The translations under genes and the position numbers were made by a program. 38,072 nucleotides of DNA from contig DUMC01000162.1 in the NCBI GenBank assembly GCA_012840075.1, positions 1 through 38,072 on the forward strand. The letters run 5' to 3'. The notes beneath the pieces are model-generated. The model searched no databases, was not told the origin of the DNA, and saw only the letters and a program-made list of their open reading frames with translations. This stretch comes from Clostridiaceae bacterium (lineage in GTDB: Bacteria > Bacillota > Clostridia > Acetivibrionales > DUMC01). The stretch's first letter is position 1, and every line of letters starts with the position of its first letter. Shown here piece by piece: positions 9,316-16,655 of the stretch.

Positions 9316-10791
9316 ATGATATTTGATGAAAACAATAACTACAGACTAAACAAGGATGATATTAATAACCTGAATAACAGCGCCAAAGAGTACACTAACA
9401 TTTACAACAGCAGCTATTCCAGCAACTGGAGCAGCAATAGTTACAGAAGTGAAGATAGTGCAAGTAACGATAGCAGAACCAATTTTTACAAGAGTCTTAA
9501 TGCCGGAAGTGCATACAACAGTGGTAGCAATAACTATAAAGGATCAACTGTTTACTATAGCGAGAGTTATAGCAAGAAAAACAAGAAAAGTAAGAAAGGA
9601 TTTAACCTGTTCCAATTAATCCTTGTAGCAGTTTTGAGCTCCATTCTCGGAGGAGGAGTAGTTTTTGCAGCTTTCCAATTTCTTGCACCTGTAATACAAC
9701 CTGAATTCAGTAGTACTTTTAATAAGGTAACCGGGCAAAATGTTTCTGCAACCGGTGGAACTAATACGGCAACTACTTATAAGATTGAAATTGAAAAGAG
9801 CGATTCCCCTATTGTATGGATAGCTAAGAAAGTAAGCCCTTCTATTGTAGGAATAAAAGTGAGTGCCAGAGTACAGAGCTTCTTTTTCGGTGAACAAAAT
9901 GCAGAAGGAGAAGGTTCCGGAATAATAATAAGAGAAGACGGTTATATTTTGACAAATTACCATGTGATTCAGAATGCATATGATGCAAATACTAATAAAG
10001 TAGCTAAAAATGCAACCATAGAAGTTTATTTGTGGGATCAGAAGGATAAGCCATATAAAGCTGAGATTGTCGGTGTAGACTGGAAGACGGATCTGGCAGT
10101 AATAAAAATTGAAGGTAAGGGTTTCCCGGCTGCTGAACTTGGAGATTCAGACAAACTGGAAGTGGGCGAATTAGCTGTTGCAATAGGTAACCCCGGCGGA
10201 CTCGAGTATATGGGATCCGTAACTGCAGGAATAATAAGCGGCCTTGATAGGACCGTTCAAACAGAAAGCGGGTATGAGTTTAAACTAATACAAACCGATG
10301 CGGCCATAAATCCAGGAAATAGCGGTGGAGCCCTTGTTAATTCAGAAGGAAAGGTAATCGGAGTAAACAGCATAAAAATTGTAGCCACAGGTTTTGAAGG
10401 TATAGGATTTGCTATACCGATAAATACGGCAAGAGAAATTTTTGAAGACTTAATAGAACATAGATACGTTACCGGAAGACCTTTAATAGGAATCCAAGCT
10501 AATCCTAACTTTAACTCTAGAATTGCAAGAGCTAACGGAGTTCCAGACGGTGTTCTTGTTGCTTCAGTAGTTCCGTTCAGCGGAGCATATAATGCCGGAA
10601 TCAAAGAAGGAGATATTATTACAAAATGCCAGGGGCAACCTGTAACAACTCTTGATGAACTGAATAAGATAAAGGACCAATATAAACCGGGCGATGTCCT
10701 TGAAATGGAAATATACAGGCACAGCGAGCGCAAAACATTTACAGTACAAGTCGTATTAAGCGAAGACAAACCAACTTTTGATGAAGAATGA
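9316..10791 (+). CDS. htrA: HtrA/DegP-like membrane-anchored serine protease
   Basis: 491 residues. It degrades or refolds damaged exported proteins outside the membrane. The first ~90 residues are a cytoplasmic low-complexity stretch rich in Ser, Asn and Tyr, ending in KKNKKSKKG, followed by a membrane anchor at about 97-121. The trypsin-like domain has the catalytic triad H216 (LTNYHVIQN), D259 (DWKTDLAVI) and S336 (PGNSGGAL). One PDZ domain occupies about 395-485 (DGVLVASVVPFSGAYNAGIKEGDII). AAGGAGGTAAGG at 9300-9311 supports ATG 9316. It follows a two-component system, matching the CssRS-HtrA arrangement of Bacillus and suggesting induction by secretion or envelope stress. The repeat cluster directly after the stop may end transcription. 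Confidence 0.92.
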   Translation: MIFDENNNYRLNKDDINNLNNSAKEYTNIYNSSYSSNWSSNSYRSEDSASNDSRTNFYKSLNAGSAYNSGSNNYKGSTVYYSESYSKKNKKSKKGFNLFQLILVAVLSSILGGGVVFAAFQFLAPVIQPEFSSTFNKVTGQNVSATGGTNTATTYKIEIEKSDSPIVWIAKKVSPSIVGIKVSARVQSFFFGEQNAEGEGSGIIIREDGYILTNYHVIQNAYDANTNKVAKNATIEVYLWDQKDKPYKAEIVGVDWKTDLAVIKIEGKGFPAAELGDSDKLEVGELAVAIGNPGGLEYMGSVTAGIISGLDRTVQTESGYEFKLIQTDAAINPGNSGGALVNSEGKVIGVNSIKIVATGFEGIGFAIPINTAREIFEDLIEHRYVTGRPLIGIQANPNFNSRIARANGVPDGVLVASVVPFSGAYNAGIKEGDIITKCQGQPVTTLDELNKIKDQYKPGDVLEMEIYRHSERKTFTVQVVLSEDKPTFDEE

Positions 10792-10797
10792 AACAAG

Positions 10798-10867
10798 GGA
10801 ACTTAGACAGGGGGACGGTTCTCCTGTCTTTTGGAACTTAGACAGGGGGACGGTTCTCCTGTCTTTT
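10798..10867. repeat. Two exact 35-bp tandem hairpin repeats
   Basis: 10798-10832 and 10833-10867 are identical. Each begins GGAACTTAGACAGG, has the core GGGGACGGTTCTC and closes with CCTGTCTTTT. GACAGG pairs with CCTGTC, so each unit is a small hairpin followed by TTTT. The GACGGTTCTC family is common as dispersed repeats in clostridial genomes. It lies right after the htrA stop and may act as a transcript end. Confidence 0.85.
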
Positions 10868-10944
10868 GAGACAAGGGGACGGTTCTCTTGTCTTGCTCTT
10901 GTTTCAAGATAAGAGCTGAGACAAGAGAACCGTCCCCTTGTCTT
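10868..10944. repeat. Long inverted pair of the same repeat family
   Basis: 10868-10893 carries GACAAG, the GGGGACGGTTCTC core and CTTGTC. 10918-10944 carries its reverse complement over 25 bp. The intervening bases contain GCTCTT and AAGAGC, so the whole forms one extended hairpin of over 30 bp. In these copies the closing arms read GACAAG/CTTGTC instead of GACAGG/CCTGTC, a paired change that keeps the small stem. A partial ACCCTTGTCTTACA remnant follows. Confidence 0.85.
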
Positions 10945-10982
10945 ACACCCTTGTCTTACAAATGATGAAAAGGTGGTTTTAG

Positions 10983-11615
10983 ATGGCAAACAAAGAAGAA
11001 ATAACCAAGATATTGGACATATTGGATAAAACATATCCTAATGCTCATTGTGAATTAAATTTCAGAACACCTTTCCAGTTGTTGGTTTCAACAATTTTAA
11101 GTGCTCAGTCAACTGACAATACAGTGAATAAGGTAACAGAGAAACTATTTGCGAAATATCCGACTCTAAACGATTTTTTGCATCTTACCGAGAAAGAATT
11201 GGAAAAGGAAATAAAAGAAGTTGGTCTGTATAAGAATAAAGCAAAAAATATTCTCGGCATGTGCAGGGAGCTTGCTGCACGTTTTAACGGACAGGTTCCT
11301 CAAAACAGGGATGACCTTATGTCACTTCCGGGTGTAGGAAGAAAAACGGCTAATGTCGTATTAAGCAATGCTTTTGGTATACCTGCCTTTGCAGTTGATA
11401 CCCACGTGTTCCGTGTATCTAACAGAATAGGTCTTGCTAACAGTAATAATGTTGAAAAAACAGAAGAACAGTTAATGGAGGTTATACCTAAAGATAAATG
11501 GATAAAAGCTCATCACTGGCTCATATGGCATGGAAGAAGAATATGCCATGCCAGAAAACCCAAATGCCATGAATGTCCTATAAAGATGTACTGTAATATG
11601 GGAAAGAAGATGTAG
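10983..11615 (+). CDS. nth: Endonuclease III
   Basis: 210 residues, the usual length. A DNA glycosylase/AP lyase that removes oxidised pyrimidines in base-excision repair. The helix-hairpin-helix LPGVGRKTANVVLSNAFG (about 115-132) holds catalytic K121, and D139 lies in AVDTHVFRVSNR. The C-terminal C-x6-C-x2-C-x5-C set in CHARKPKCHECPIKMYC binds a [4Fe-4S] cluster. A weak site AAAAGGTGG precedes ATG 10983. Its 3' end overlaps the convergent minus-strand gene by 38 bases. Confidence 0.95.
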   Translation: MANKEEITKILDILDKTYPNAHCELNFRTPFQLLVSTILSAQSTDNTVNKVTEKLFAKYPTLNDFLHLTEKELEKEIKEVGLYKNKAKNILGMCRELAARFNGQVPQNRDDLMSLPGVGRKTANVVLSNAFGIPAFAVDTHVFRVSNRIGLANSNNVEKTEEQLMEVIPKDKWIKAHHWLIWHGRRICHARKPKCHECPIKMYCNMGKKM

Positions 11616-12324
11616 GGGAAGTTTTATTCTTTCTTTCCCTAACTTCAAATGATTTCACCATTTTCCAAAATGTGTTTTCATCTGCTTTAGACCATTGGGC
11701 TTCAGGAGCAAACATGCTAACCCTATAAATCCTTCCTTCTTTCTCAAAAAAATACTCTAAAGCTTTGTAAGTATTGTTATCATTACTGTAAATGACATAG
11801 TCCCATAAATATCCATCTTTATCATCGACTTTTACCTGAGCGGATTTAAAACTTTTAAATTCCAAATTGCTGGTTTCTTTTGAATTGTTTAGAAAATCAT
11901 TGAGAGAATAAGGAATCTCCCATACTTGTACCAATCCGTGAATAACATTTTGATTATCGCTAAAATCAATATGATAGAGAATTTCACTGCCCGGAAATTC
12001 TTTTTCGATGACAGAAAATGCAGAAGGATATTTAAAAGAGAATTTTCCTTTAAGGGAAGTATATGTAGAAAACTTTTGCCTTTCAGGTTGAGAGATGTTT
12101 GAACTCACAGTGATAGCATCATCAACCCGGTCATTTATAAAAATATTATGTATTTCTAGATGTGAAGGGCAGGAGAAGGAAAATAAATTCCCAATCGAAA
12201 GATTAAACATAAATATGTTCTGAAATATAACACCTGCGCTGAAATATATAGTCGCCCATAACAGTACCATGACTAATGAAGATATTACCTTTTTCTTTAT
12301 ATCCTTAAAAATAATAACAATCAT
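11578..12324 (-). CDS. PsbP-like membrane-anchored protein
   Basis: 248 residues from the chosen start. One membrane segment (about 8-31, ISSLVMVLLWATIYFSAGVI) is followed by an extracytoplasmic domain. The part from YTSLKGKFSFKYPSAF to FWKMVKSFEV has the layout of the PsbP/Mog1-like alpha-beta fold found in many clostridial proteins of unknown role. The frame extends to ATG 12357, but no ribosome binding site precedes it, whereas GAAGGCGG stands just upstream of ATG 12324. The gene converges on nth, and its last 38 bases lie within nth. No catalytic residue is recognised, so no function is claimed. Confidence 0.6.
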   Translation of the reverse strand: MIVIIFKDIKKKVISSLVMVLLWATIYFSAGVIFQNIFMFNLSIGNLFSFSCPSHLEIHNIFINDRVDDAITVSSNISQPERQKFSTYTSLKGKFSFKYPSAFSVIEKEFPGSEILYHIDFSDNQNVIHGLVQVWEIPYSLNDFLNNSKETSNLEFKSFKSAQVKVDDKDGYLWDYVIYSNDNNTYKALEYFFEKEGRIYRVSMFAPEAQWSKADENTFWKMVKSFEVRERKNKTSPTSSFPYYSTSL

Positions 12325-12569
12325 ATTGATAACCGCCTTCTTGATATATTTTTTCATTCATAAATATATTCAAATATTAATATAAAATTCCGGGAAATTA
12401 ATTATAAAAAAATCAAGAACTTAATCACCCAGTCATAAGTAATTAAGTAATCATATAAATTAAAAATTAATTCAATCCCATATTAAAATCTAAAAAAATA
12501 ATCACACATAAATATGATTTGAATATATTAATACTGAATATAAAAACTATAATGAACGGAGTGTTTCAT

Positions 12570-12641
12570 ATGAGAATTGTGGTATTGCGCATGCCAAGAT
12601 TTTTAAGCAGTGTACTTAAAAGAGTATTAGGAATAAAGTAA
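12570..12641 (+). CDS. spoVM: Stage V sporulation protein M (SpoVM-like) micropeptide
   Basis: A 23-residue peptide. It has the SpoVM pattern: start MRIVVLRMPRFL against MKFYTIKLPKFL in B. subtilis, then a short amphipathic basic helix SSVLKRVLGIK. SpoVM inserts shallowly in the convex forespore membrane and recruits SpoIVA to organise spore coat and cortex. ACGGAG at 12556-12561 gives a good ribosome binding site 8 bases before the ATG. Context is strong support: rpmB lies convergently just downstream, as in B. subtilis. A sporulation sigma-E promoter is expected, but I could not place one confidently. The Bacillus peptide is 26 residues, so this one is slightly short at the C-terminus. Confidence 0.8.
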   Translation: MRIVVLRMPRFLSSVLKRVLGIK

Positions 12642-12735
12642 ATAAAATAATAAAAAATAAAAAATAAAAAATAATAAAAAAGTAAACAATAAACATATAT
12701 AAAATAAAAAAATAAACATAAGTAAACATATCTCA
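12642..12735. repeat. Low-complexity A-rich tract
   Basis: Irregular repetition of AATAAA/ATAAAAA units and later AAACATA units between spoVM and the shared terminator. No coding potential is seen. Confidence 0.7.
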
Positions 12736-12736
12736 T

Positions 12737-12778
12737 ACAAAATAAAAAAAGTGTGTTGACACACTTTTTTTATTTTGT
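12737..12778. terminator. Bidirectional terminator between spoVM and rpmB
   Basis: A perfect 19-bp inverted repeat, 12737-12755 with 12760-12778, with a TTGA loop. The GTGTG/CACAC centre is flanked by A-tracts on the left and T-tracts on the right, so it works as an intrinsic terminator for both converging transcripts. Confidence 0.9.
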
Positions 12779-12818
12779 CATATTCTCGCCGGTTGCACAG
12801 CTCTTGTAAATTTGCTGC

Positions 12819-13007
12819 TTACATAGCTCTTGTAACCTTGTTTGAACGTAAGCATCTTGTGCAAACATATATTGACTTCGGCGTACCGTCAACTATTGCT
12901 TTTATCTTTCTAATGTTAGGTTTCCAAGTTCTTGGTGTTCTTCTCACTGAGTGACTCACATTATTTCCGAATACTGTTCCCTTTTCACATACGTAACATC
13001 TTGCCAT
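12819..13007 (-). CDS. rpmB: 50S ribosomal protein L28
   Basis: 62 residues, typical bacterial L28 length. It starts MARCYVCEKGTVFGNNVSHS and has the conserved R-T-x-R-x-W-x-P-N segment (RTPRTWKPNIRK). Two Cys pairs (CYVC near the start, CTRC near the end) mark the zinc-binding form. On the minus strand AAAGGAGG lies shortly before the ATG. Convergence with spoVM across one shared terminator is a conserved Firmicutes arrangement. Confidence 0.96.
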   Translation of the reverse strand: MARCYVCEKGTVFGNNVSHSVRRTPRTWKPNIRKIKAIVDGTPKSIYVCTRCLRSNKVTRAM

Positions 13008-13131
13008 TTCTATACTGCACCTCCTTTAAGATGGAGAAATATATTTTATATTCTCTTAAATAAAATTTGTCTAATTTTTTAGTTTTTCATTTTTCCTTTT
13101 TCATCTTTTTTGCGTTAGTCAAACAAATAAT

Positions 13132-13161
13132 ATTTTAACACAGACAATTATAAATAATCAA
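13132..13161 (-). promoter_or_regulatory. Possible rpmB promoter
   Basis: On the minus strand TTGATT (plus positions 13156-13161) and TAAAAT (13132-13137) are 18 bp apart, about 125 bases upstream of the rpmB ATG. The region is AT-rich, so this is moderate evidence. Confidence 0.4.
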
Positions 13162-13482
13162 GTTTTTTAGATTTTTTTTTACATACTTAAACATTGCATG
13201 TAATTTTTTACCTTCTAAATTATTGAAATAATGAGATTTTTTATTTATAATTAAATTCGTGGCAAAAAATTGGACATACGGAAGGATAACATAACAATAA
13301 TGTGTTTTTCGGATTTTATTTATTGTATTTTTTATATTTTATATCCACCTACTTTATAGCATTGCAAATATTAAATTTAAAAAAGATCATCCCCTGTCAT
13401 TTCATGAATAAAAAAAGATAAAATCAGTAGGTAGGAGGATACGGAAGAAGAATACGCAAGATCATTTTTGGGGGGAATGAAA
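13162..13482. other. Intergenic region between rpmB and the YesN gene
   Basis: About 320 bases of AT-rich DNA between divergent genes. I see no gene, RNA or clear inverted repeat. The only defined element is GGGGGGA at 13470-13476, the ribosome binding site of the next gene. Confidence 0.5.
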
Positions 13483-15081
13483 ATGTATGATCTGATAATT
13501 ATTGATGATGAGAACATCATAAGAAAAGGGCTTGAAGAGCTAATTGACTGGAAAAGTATTGGTTTTCGCATTGTTGCAACATTTGAGGATGGGAAGGAAG
13601 CCATAGAATTTCTGAAAAATCATCATGTAGATGTAGTGCTGACAGATATCAGGATGGCTGAGGTTTCCGGTCTTGATGTGGCAAAGTATGTACATGACCA
13701 TAAGCCTGGCACAAAAACCGTCATCATCAGTGGATATAAAGAATTCGAATATGCAAAAAAGGCAATTGATTACGGAGTAGAGTATTTTCTTTTAAAACCT
13801 ACAAAATTTAATGAGTTTTACCATACTTTCAGTGAGTTAAAAAAAAAGCTTGACCAAGAAGTTGAAAAGGAACAAGCTGCACGAAGAGAAAAGGAAAAAT
13901 ATCTTGAGATGCTCCCTCTCCTGCAAGATCAGTTCTTTACAGACTTAATAATGGGTGCTTTAAAAGAAATAGCAGAAATACAGAAAAGGATTGAGCTAAT
14001 AGGATTACCTGTCGATATTTATTCCAATCCGTGTTGTGTCATAAATGTACATATTCCCGATTTTGAACAGTATATAGAAGAAAAATGGATGTATGGAAAA
14101 AACGGTTTAAATAATGCACTCATGAATTTTTTCAGGGAAGAAAACTATCCGATCAGGTATTTTTGTATCAACCGTTCCTGCGGAAAATGGAAATTATTTG
14201 CAATTTGCATGATTCCATTGACTATAAGCGAATTGGAAGCATATGTACAAAGAAGTTTAAACGATATAAGTAATTCAATACACAAAATTCTTGGTTTACA
14301 AGTAAAATTAAGTGTAAAAAAATATTTTAGCAGCATTGTGGAAGTATCACGTTGTGATGGGCTACCTGTAATGTTATCCGGTGATGAATATAATATAAAG
14401 GACAGTTCATATATGAATCCAGAAATTAGCGAATCACTGCTGGACGAATATAAACTGATTGTATCAAATATAAATGAAGGAAATATGGAACAGGTAAATA
14501 ACTTATTTGAAAGAGTAATGAAGAAGTTAAAGCCGTATCCTCTAAACATAGTGAAGCAGTTTATAATAAAGCTTTTTACCGATCTTATGGAACACCTTCG
14601 TATAGCAGATGAAAATATGAAAGATGAACTATTACAACAAGTGGAATATAATTCTATTATGGCAATGGGTAGTTTTAACGATATCCATAAATATTGCAAA
14701 AAGTGCCTTATGGAGTTAGTAAGGATTAGCAACCGAAACATTGATGTATCTATTGCCAAGCTTATCGATAACGCAAAAAAGTATATAATGTCAAATTATC
14801 AGAGGGATTTAACATTAGATGAAGTAGCGGATAAGGTTTATTTAAACCCGGTGTACTTCAGCCGGGTATTTAAACAGGTTACAGGTGAGAACTTCATTGA
14901 CTTTCTTACGGACATAAGGATGAAAAAAGCTATGGAACTCATCCGTGAAGGTAAGCATAAAATCCAGGATATCAGCAAGATGGTAGGATATAGCAACAGC
15001 AAGTATTTTTCCAGAGTGTTTAAGCAATATACCGGTTGTACTCCTCGGGAATACCAAAGAAGTCTCAGTTATAAGGGATAA
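13483..15081 (+). CDS. YesN-type response regulator with AraC DNA-binding domain
   Basis: 532 residues. The receiver domain (1-120) has IDDEN, phospho-acceptor D55 in VLTDIRM and Lys in FLLKPTKF. A long central region of unknown fold (about 125-425) is followed by two AraC-type helix-turn-helix motifs (DLTLDEVADKVYLNPVYFSR and KIQDISKMVGYSNSKYFSRV) ending in the CTPREYQRS signature. Such regulators pair with a YesM-type kinase and control nearby LplABC-type sugar transporters. In-frame TTG 13468 and ATG 13477 exist, but GGGGGGA at 13470-13476 is correctly placed for ATG 13483. The kinase gene that should follow is only a fragment, so this regulator may have lost its signal input. Confidence 0.9.
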   Translation: MYDLIIIDDENIIRKGLEELIDWKSIGFRIVATFEDGKEAIEFLKNHHVDVVLTDIRMAEVSGLDVAKYVHDHKPGTKTVIISGYKEFEYAKKAIDYGVEYFLLKPTKFNEFYHTFSELKKKLDQEVEKEQAARREKEKYLEMLPLLQDQFFTDLIMGALKEIAEIQKRIELIGLPVDIYSNPCCVINVHIPDFEQYIEEKWMYGKNGLNNALMNFFREENYPIRYFCINRSCGKWKLFAICMIPLTISELEAYVQRSLNDISNSIHKILGLQVKLSVKKYFSSIVEVSRCDGLPVMLSGDEYNIKDSSYMNPEISESLLDEYKLIVSNINEGNMEQVNNLFERVMKKLKPYPLNIVKQFIIKLFTDLMEHLRIADENMKDELLQQVEYNSIMAMGSFNDIHKYCKKCLMELVRISNRNIDVSIAKLIDNAKKYIMSNYQRDLTLDEVADKVYLNPVYFSRVFKQVTGENFIDFLTDIRMKKAMELIREGKHKIQDISKMVGYSNSKYFSRVFKQYTGCTPREYQRSLSYKG

Positions 15082-15118
15082 TAAACGACAACTAACTATA
15101 AGGATTAATAAACGACAA
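15070..15118. repeat. 22-bp imperfect direct duplication at the yesN-type stop codon
   Basis: TATAAGGGATAATAAACGAC at 15070 recurs as TATAAGGATTAATAAACGAC at 15097, both followed by AA. The first copy contains the TAA stop of the regulator gene. It looks like a small local duplication in the leader of the kinase fragment. Confidence 0.6.
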
Positions 15119-15158
15119 GTTGGGATTGACAATTTGGGCTTTTTAAGGAGGACATTTT

Positions 15159-15452
15159 ATGAATAAAAACAAGTTATGGTATTATATAAAAAGCAATAAG
15201 TTTAACAGCCTTTTTGTAAGAAACCTCGTTCTAATGCTTTTACTTGTTAACATACCTATTTCAATTACATATATTTCTTTTTATAACACTCTTTACAAGA
15301 TGATAGAAAAGTACATATCGGATATTAATATAAACTCTTTGTATAGAATTGCGGATCTTACTGAAGCGATGCTGAAAGATGTAGACACGATGGCTGTAAA
15401 ACTGTCGCTGGATACTGATGTGGAATTATTCATGATTAATAACATGATTTAA
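15159..15452 (+). pseudogene. YesM-type sensor kinase, N-terminal fragment only
   Basis: 97 residues remain of a protein normally near 600. They hold the basic N-terminus, one membrane helix ([18 protein letters not shown]) and the start of an extracytoplasmic sensor domain ([20 protein letters not shown]), as in YesM-type kinases. The frame then stops at 15450-15452 and a permease gene begins 22 bases later. The rest of the sensor, HAMP, kinase domains and the LplB permease expected in this gene order are absent, consistent with one internal deletion. AAGGAGGAC precedes the ATG, so the fragment can still be translated. An N-terminal AraC-type membrane regulator fragment is a less likely alternative. 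Confidence 0.75.
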
Positions 15453-15474
15453 TCATCGGAGGAGGTTTCACAAT

Positions 15475-16380
15475 TTGAGTTTATCCAGGTCCAGAATAAT
15501 AAATTACAGGTTTTTTATCCATTTATTGTTTTTAGTAGTTTGTATTATATTCTTTATCATTCCGTTCGCTCTGGTAATTATGGTTTCTTTTACAGATGAA
15601 GACGTTATTAAAGAGTTTGGATATCAATTATTCCCTAAAAAGCTTTCCCTGGAGGCATATAGATATGTTTTTAACAGCCCGAGAAAAATGATTAATGCTT
15701 ATTTAGTAACAGCAGCACAAGCCTTTTTGTGTACTTTTCTTTCCGTATTGTTGATGGCATTATGTGCTTATCCTTTATCACGAAGAAATTTTATATTTAA
15801 AAAGCATCTTACCGTTTTTCTGTTGATTACTATGCTTTTCGGCGGAGGATTAGTACCATCTTATATCCTCAATACACAGTATCTGAAATTGGGAAACACC
15901 TTTTGGATTTATATTCTGCCTCACTTAGCCAGTGCTTTTCATATCATCGTTTTTAGAACTTATTTTCAAGGTCTTCCTGAAACCATGTTAGAGTCAGCTA
16001 AATTGGACGGTGCAAGTGAGTTAAGACTATTTTGGCAAATGATACTTCCGCTTTCAACACCTGTTTTAGCAACAATTTCCTTTTTAGTTGTATTGGACCG
16101 TTGGAATGATTGGTTTACTTCACTGATCTACATAAGAAATCAAGATCTTTATACCTTGCAATATCTTCTTCAAAGAATATTGAATGATATGGAATTTATT
16201 AAGAAGATGGCTGCTGAGACTACCGGATATGAAGAATTACAAGTTATGTTAGATAGTATTCCCGGTGAAGCCATGAGATTTGCTTTGGCAATTGTAGCTG
16301 CGGGTCCTATGATGGTGGTATTTCCGCTATTTCAGAAATATTTCGTCAGCGGTCTTACGATAGGAGCTATGAAAGGTTAA
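15475..16380 (+). CDS. ABC sugar transporter permease, LplC/YtcP type
   Basis: 301 residues, about six membrane helices. It should pair with an LplB-type permease and a shared ATPase to import oligosaccharides delivered by a binding lipoprotein. The EAA loop that contacts the ATPase is present (ETMLESAKLDGASELRLFWQ followed by MILPLSTP). The C-terminus QKYFVSGLTIGAMKG is diagnostic of the LplC subgroup. It starts at TTG 15475 with GGAGGAGG at 15458-15465; no better ATG exists. The LplB partner normally encoded just upstream is missing, so the transporter would need one from elsewhere. The predicted binding protein follows after 275 bases. Confidence 0.88.
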   Translation: MSLSRSRIINYRFFIHLLFLVVCIIFFIIPFALVIMVSFTDEDVIKEFGYQLFPKKLSLEAYRYVFNSPRKMINAYLVTAAQAFLCTFLSVLLMALCAYPLSRRNFIFKKHLTVFLLITMLFGGGLVPSYILNTQYLKLGNTFWIYILPHLASAFHIIVFRTYFQGLPETMLESAKLDGASELRLFWQMILPLSTPVLATISFLVVLDRWNDWFTSLIYIRNQDLYTLQYLLQRILNDMEFIKKMAAETTGYEELQVMLDSIPGEAMRFALAIVAAGPMMVVFPLFQKYFVSGLTIGAMKG

Positions 16381-16655
16381 CCTCTCATATTGCACCCTAA
16401 TTTTGTATCCTTGTTGTTGTCTTTTTCATTACCTTTGCCGTCTTTTATTACTTTTGGCATTAATAAGTATCCTTCACGAAAGCAGGAATTGAATTAATAA
16501 GAATAAGGAAACGATTTTATTCAATTTTATACAATTTTATTTAACGGGAAGTTACAAGACCATCACTTCTTTATTTCACAGGGGGAGTAACTTTGCTATA
16601 TGGCTGACAATGCTGATTTTATATTAAAATATATATAAAAGGAGAATATATTAAA
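16381..16655. other. Gap between permease and binding-protein genes
   Basis: 275 bases without a recognised gene. 16400-16470 reads in two frames as short hydrophobic stretches (for example VVVFFITFAVFYYFWH before a stop) without a start, possibly a scrap of a membrane protein. AAAAGGAG just before 16656 is the ribosome binding site of the lipoprotein gene. Confidence 0.4.

Noticed and set aside
10257-10796. 179-codon minus-strand open frame
   Set aside because: Lies wholly within htrA, whose catalytic motifs are clear; no ribosome binding site and a low-quality composition.
10798-10944. CRISPR array
   Set aside because: Units are directly adjacent or inverted with no unique spacers, and no cas gene is present.
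14145-14759. 204-codon minus-strand open frame
   Set aside because: Shadow of the YesN-type gene, Ser/Ile/Leu-rich translation without recognisable domain.
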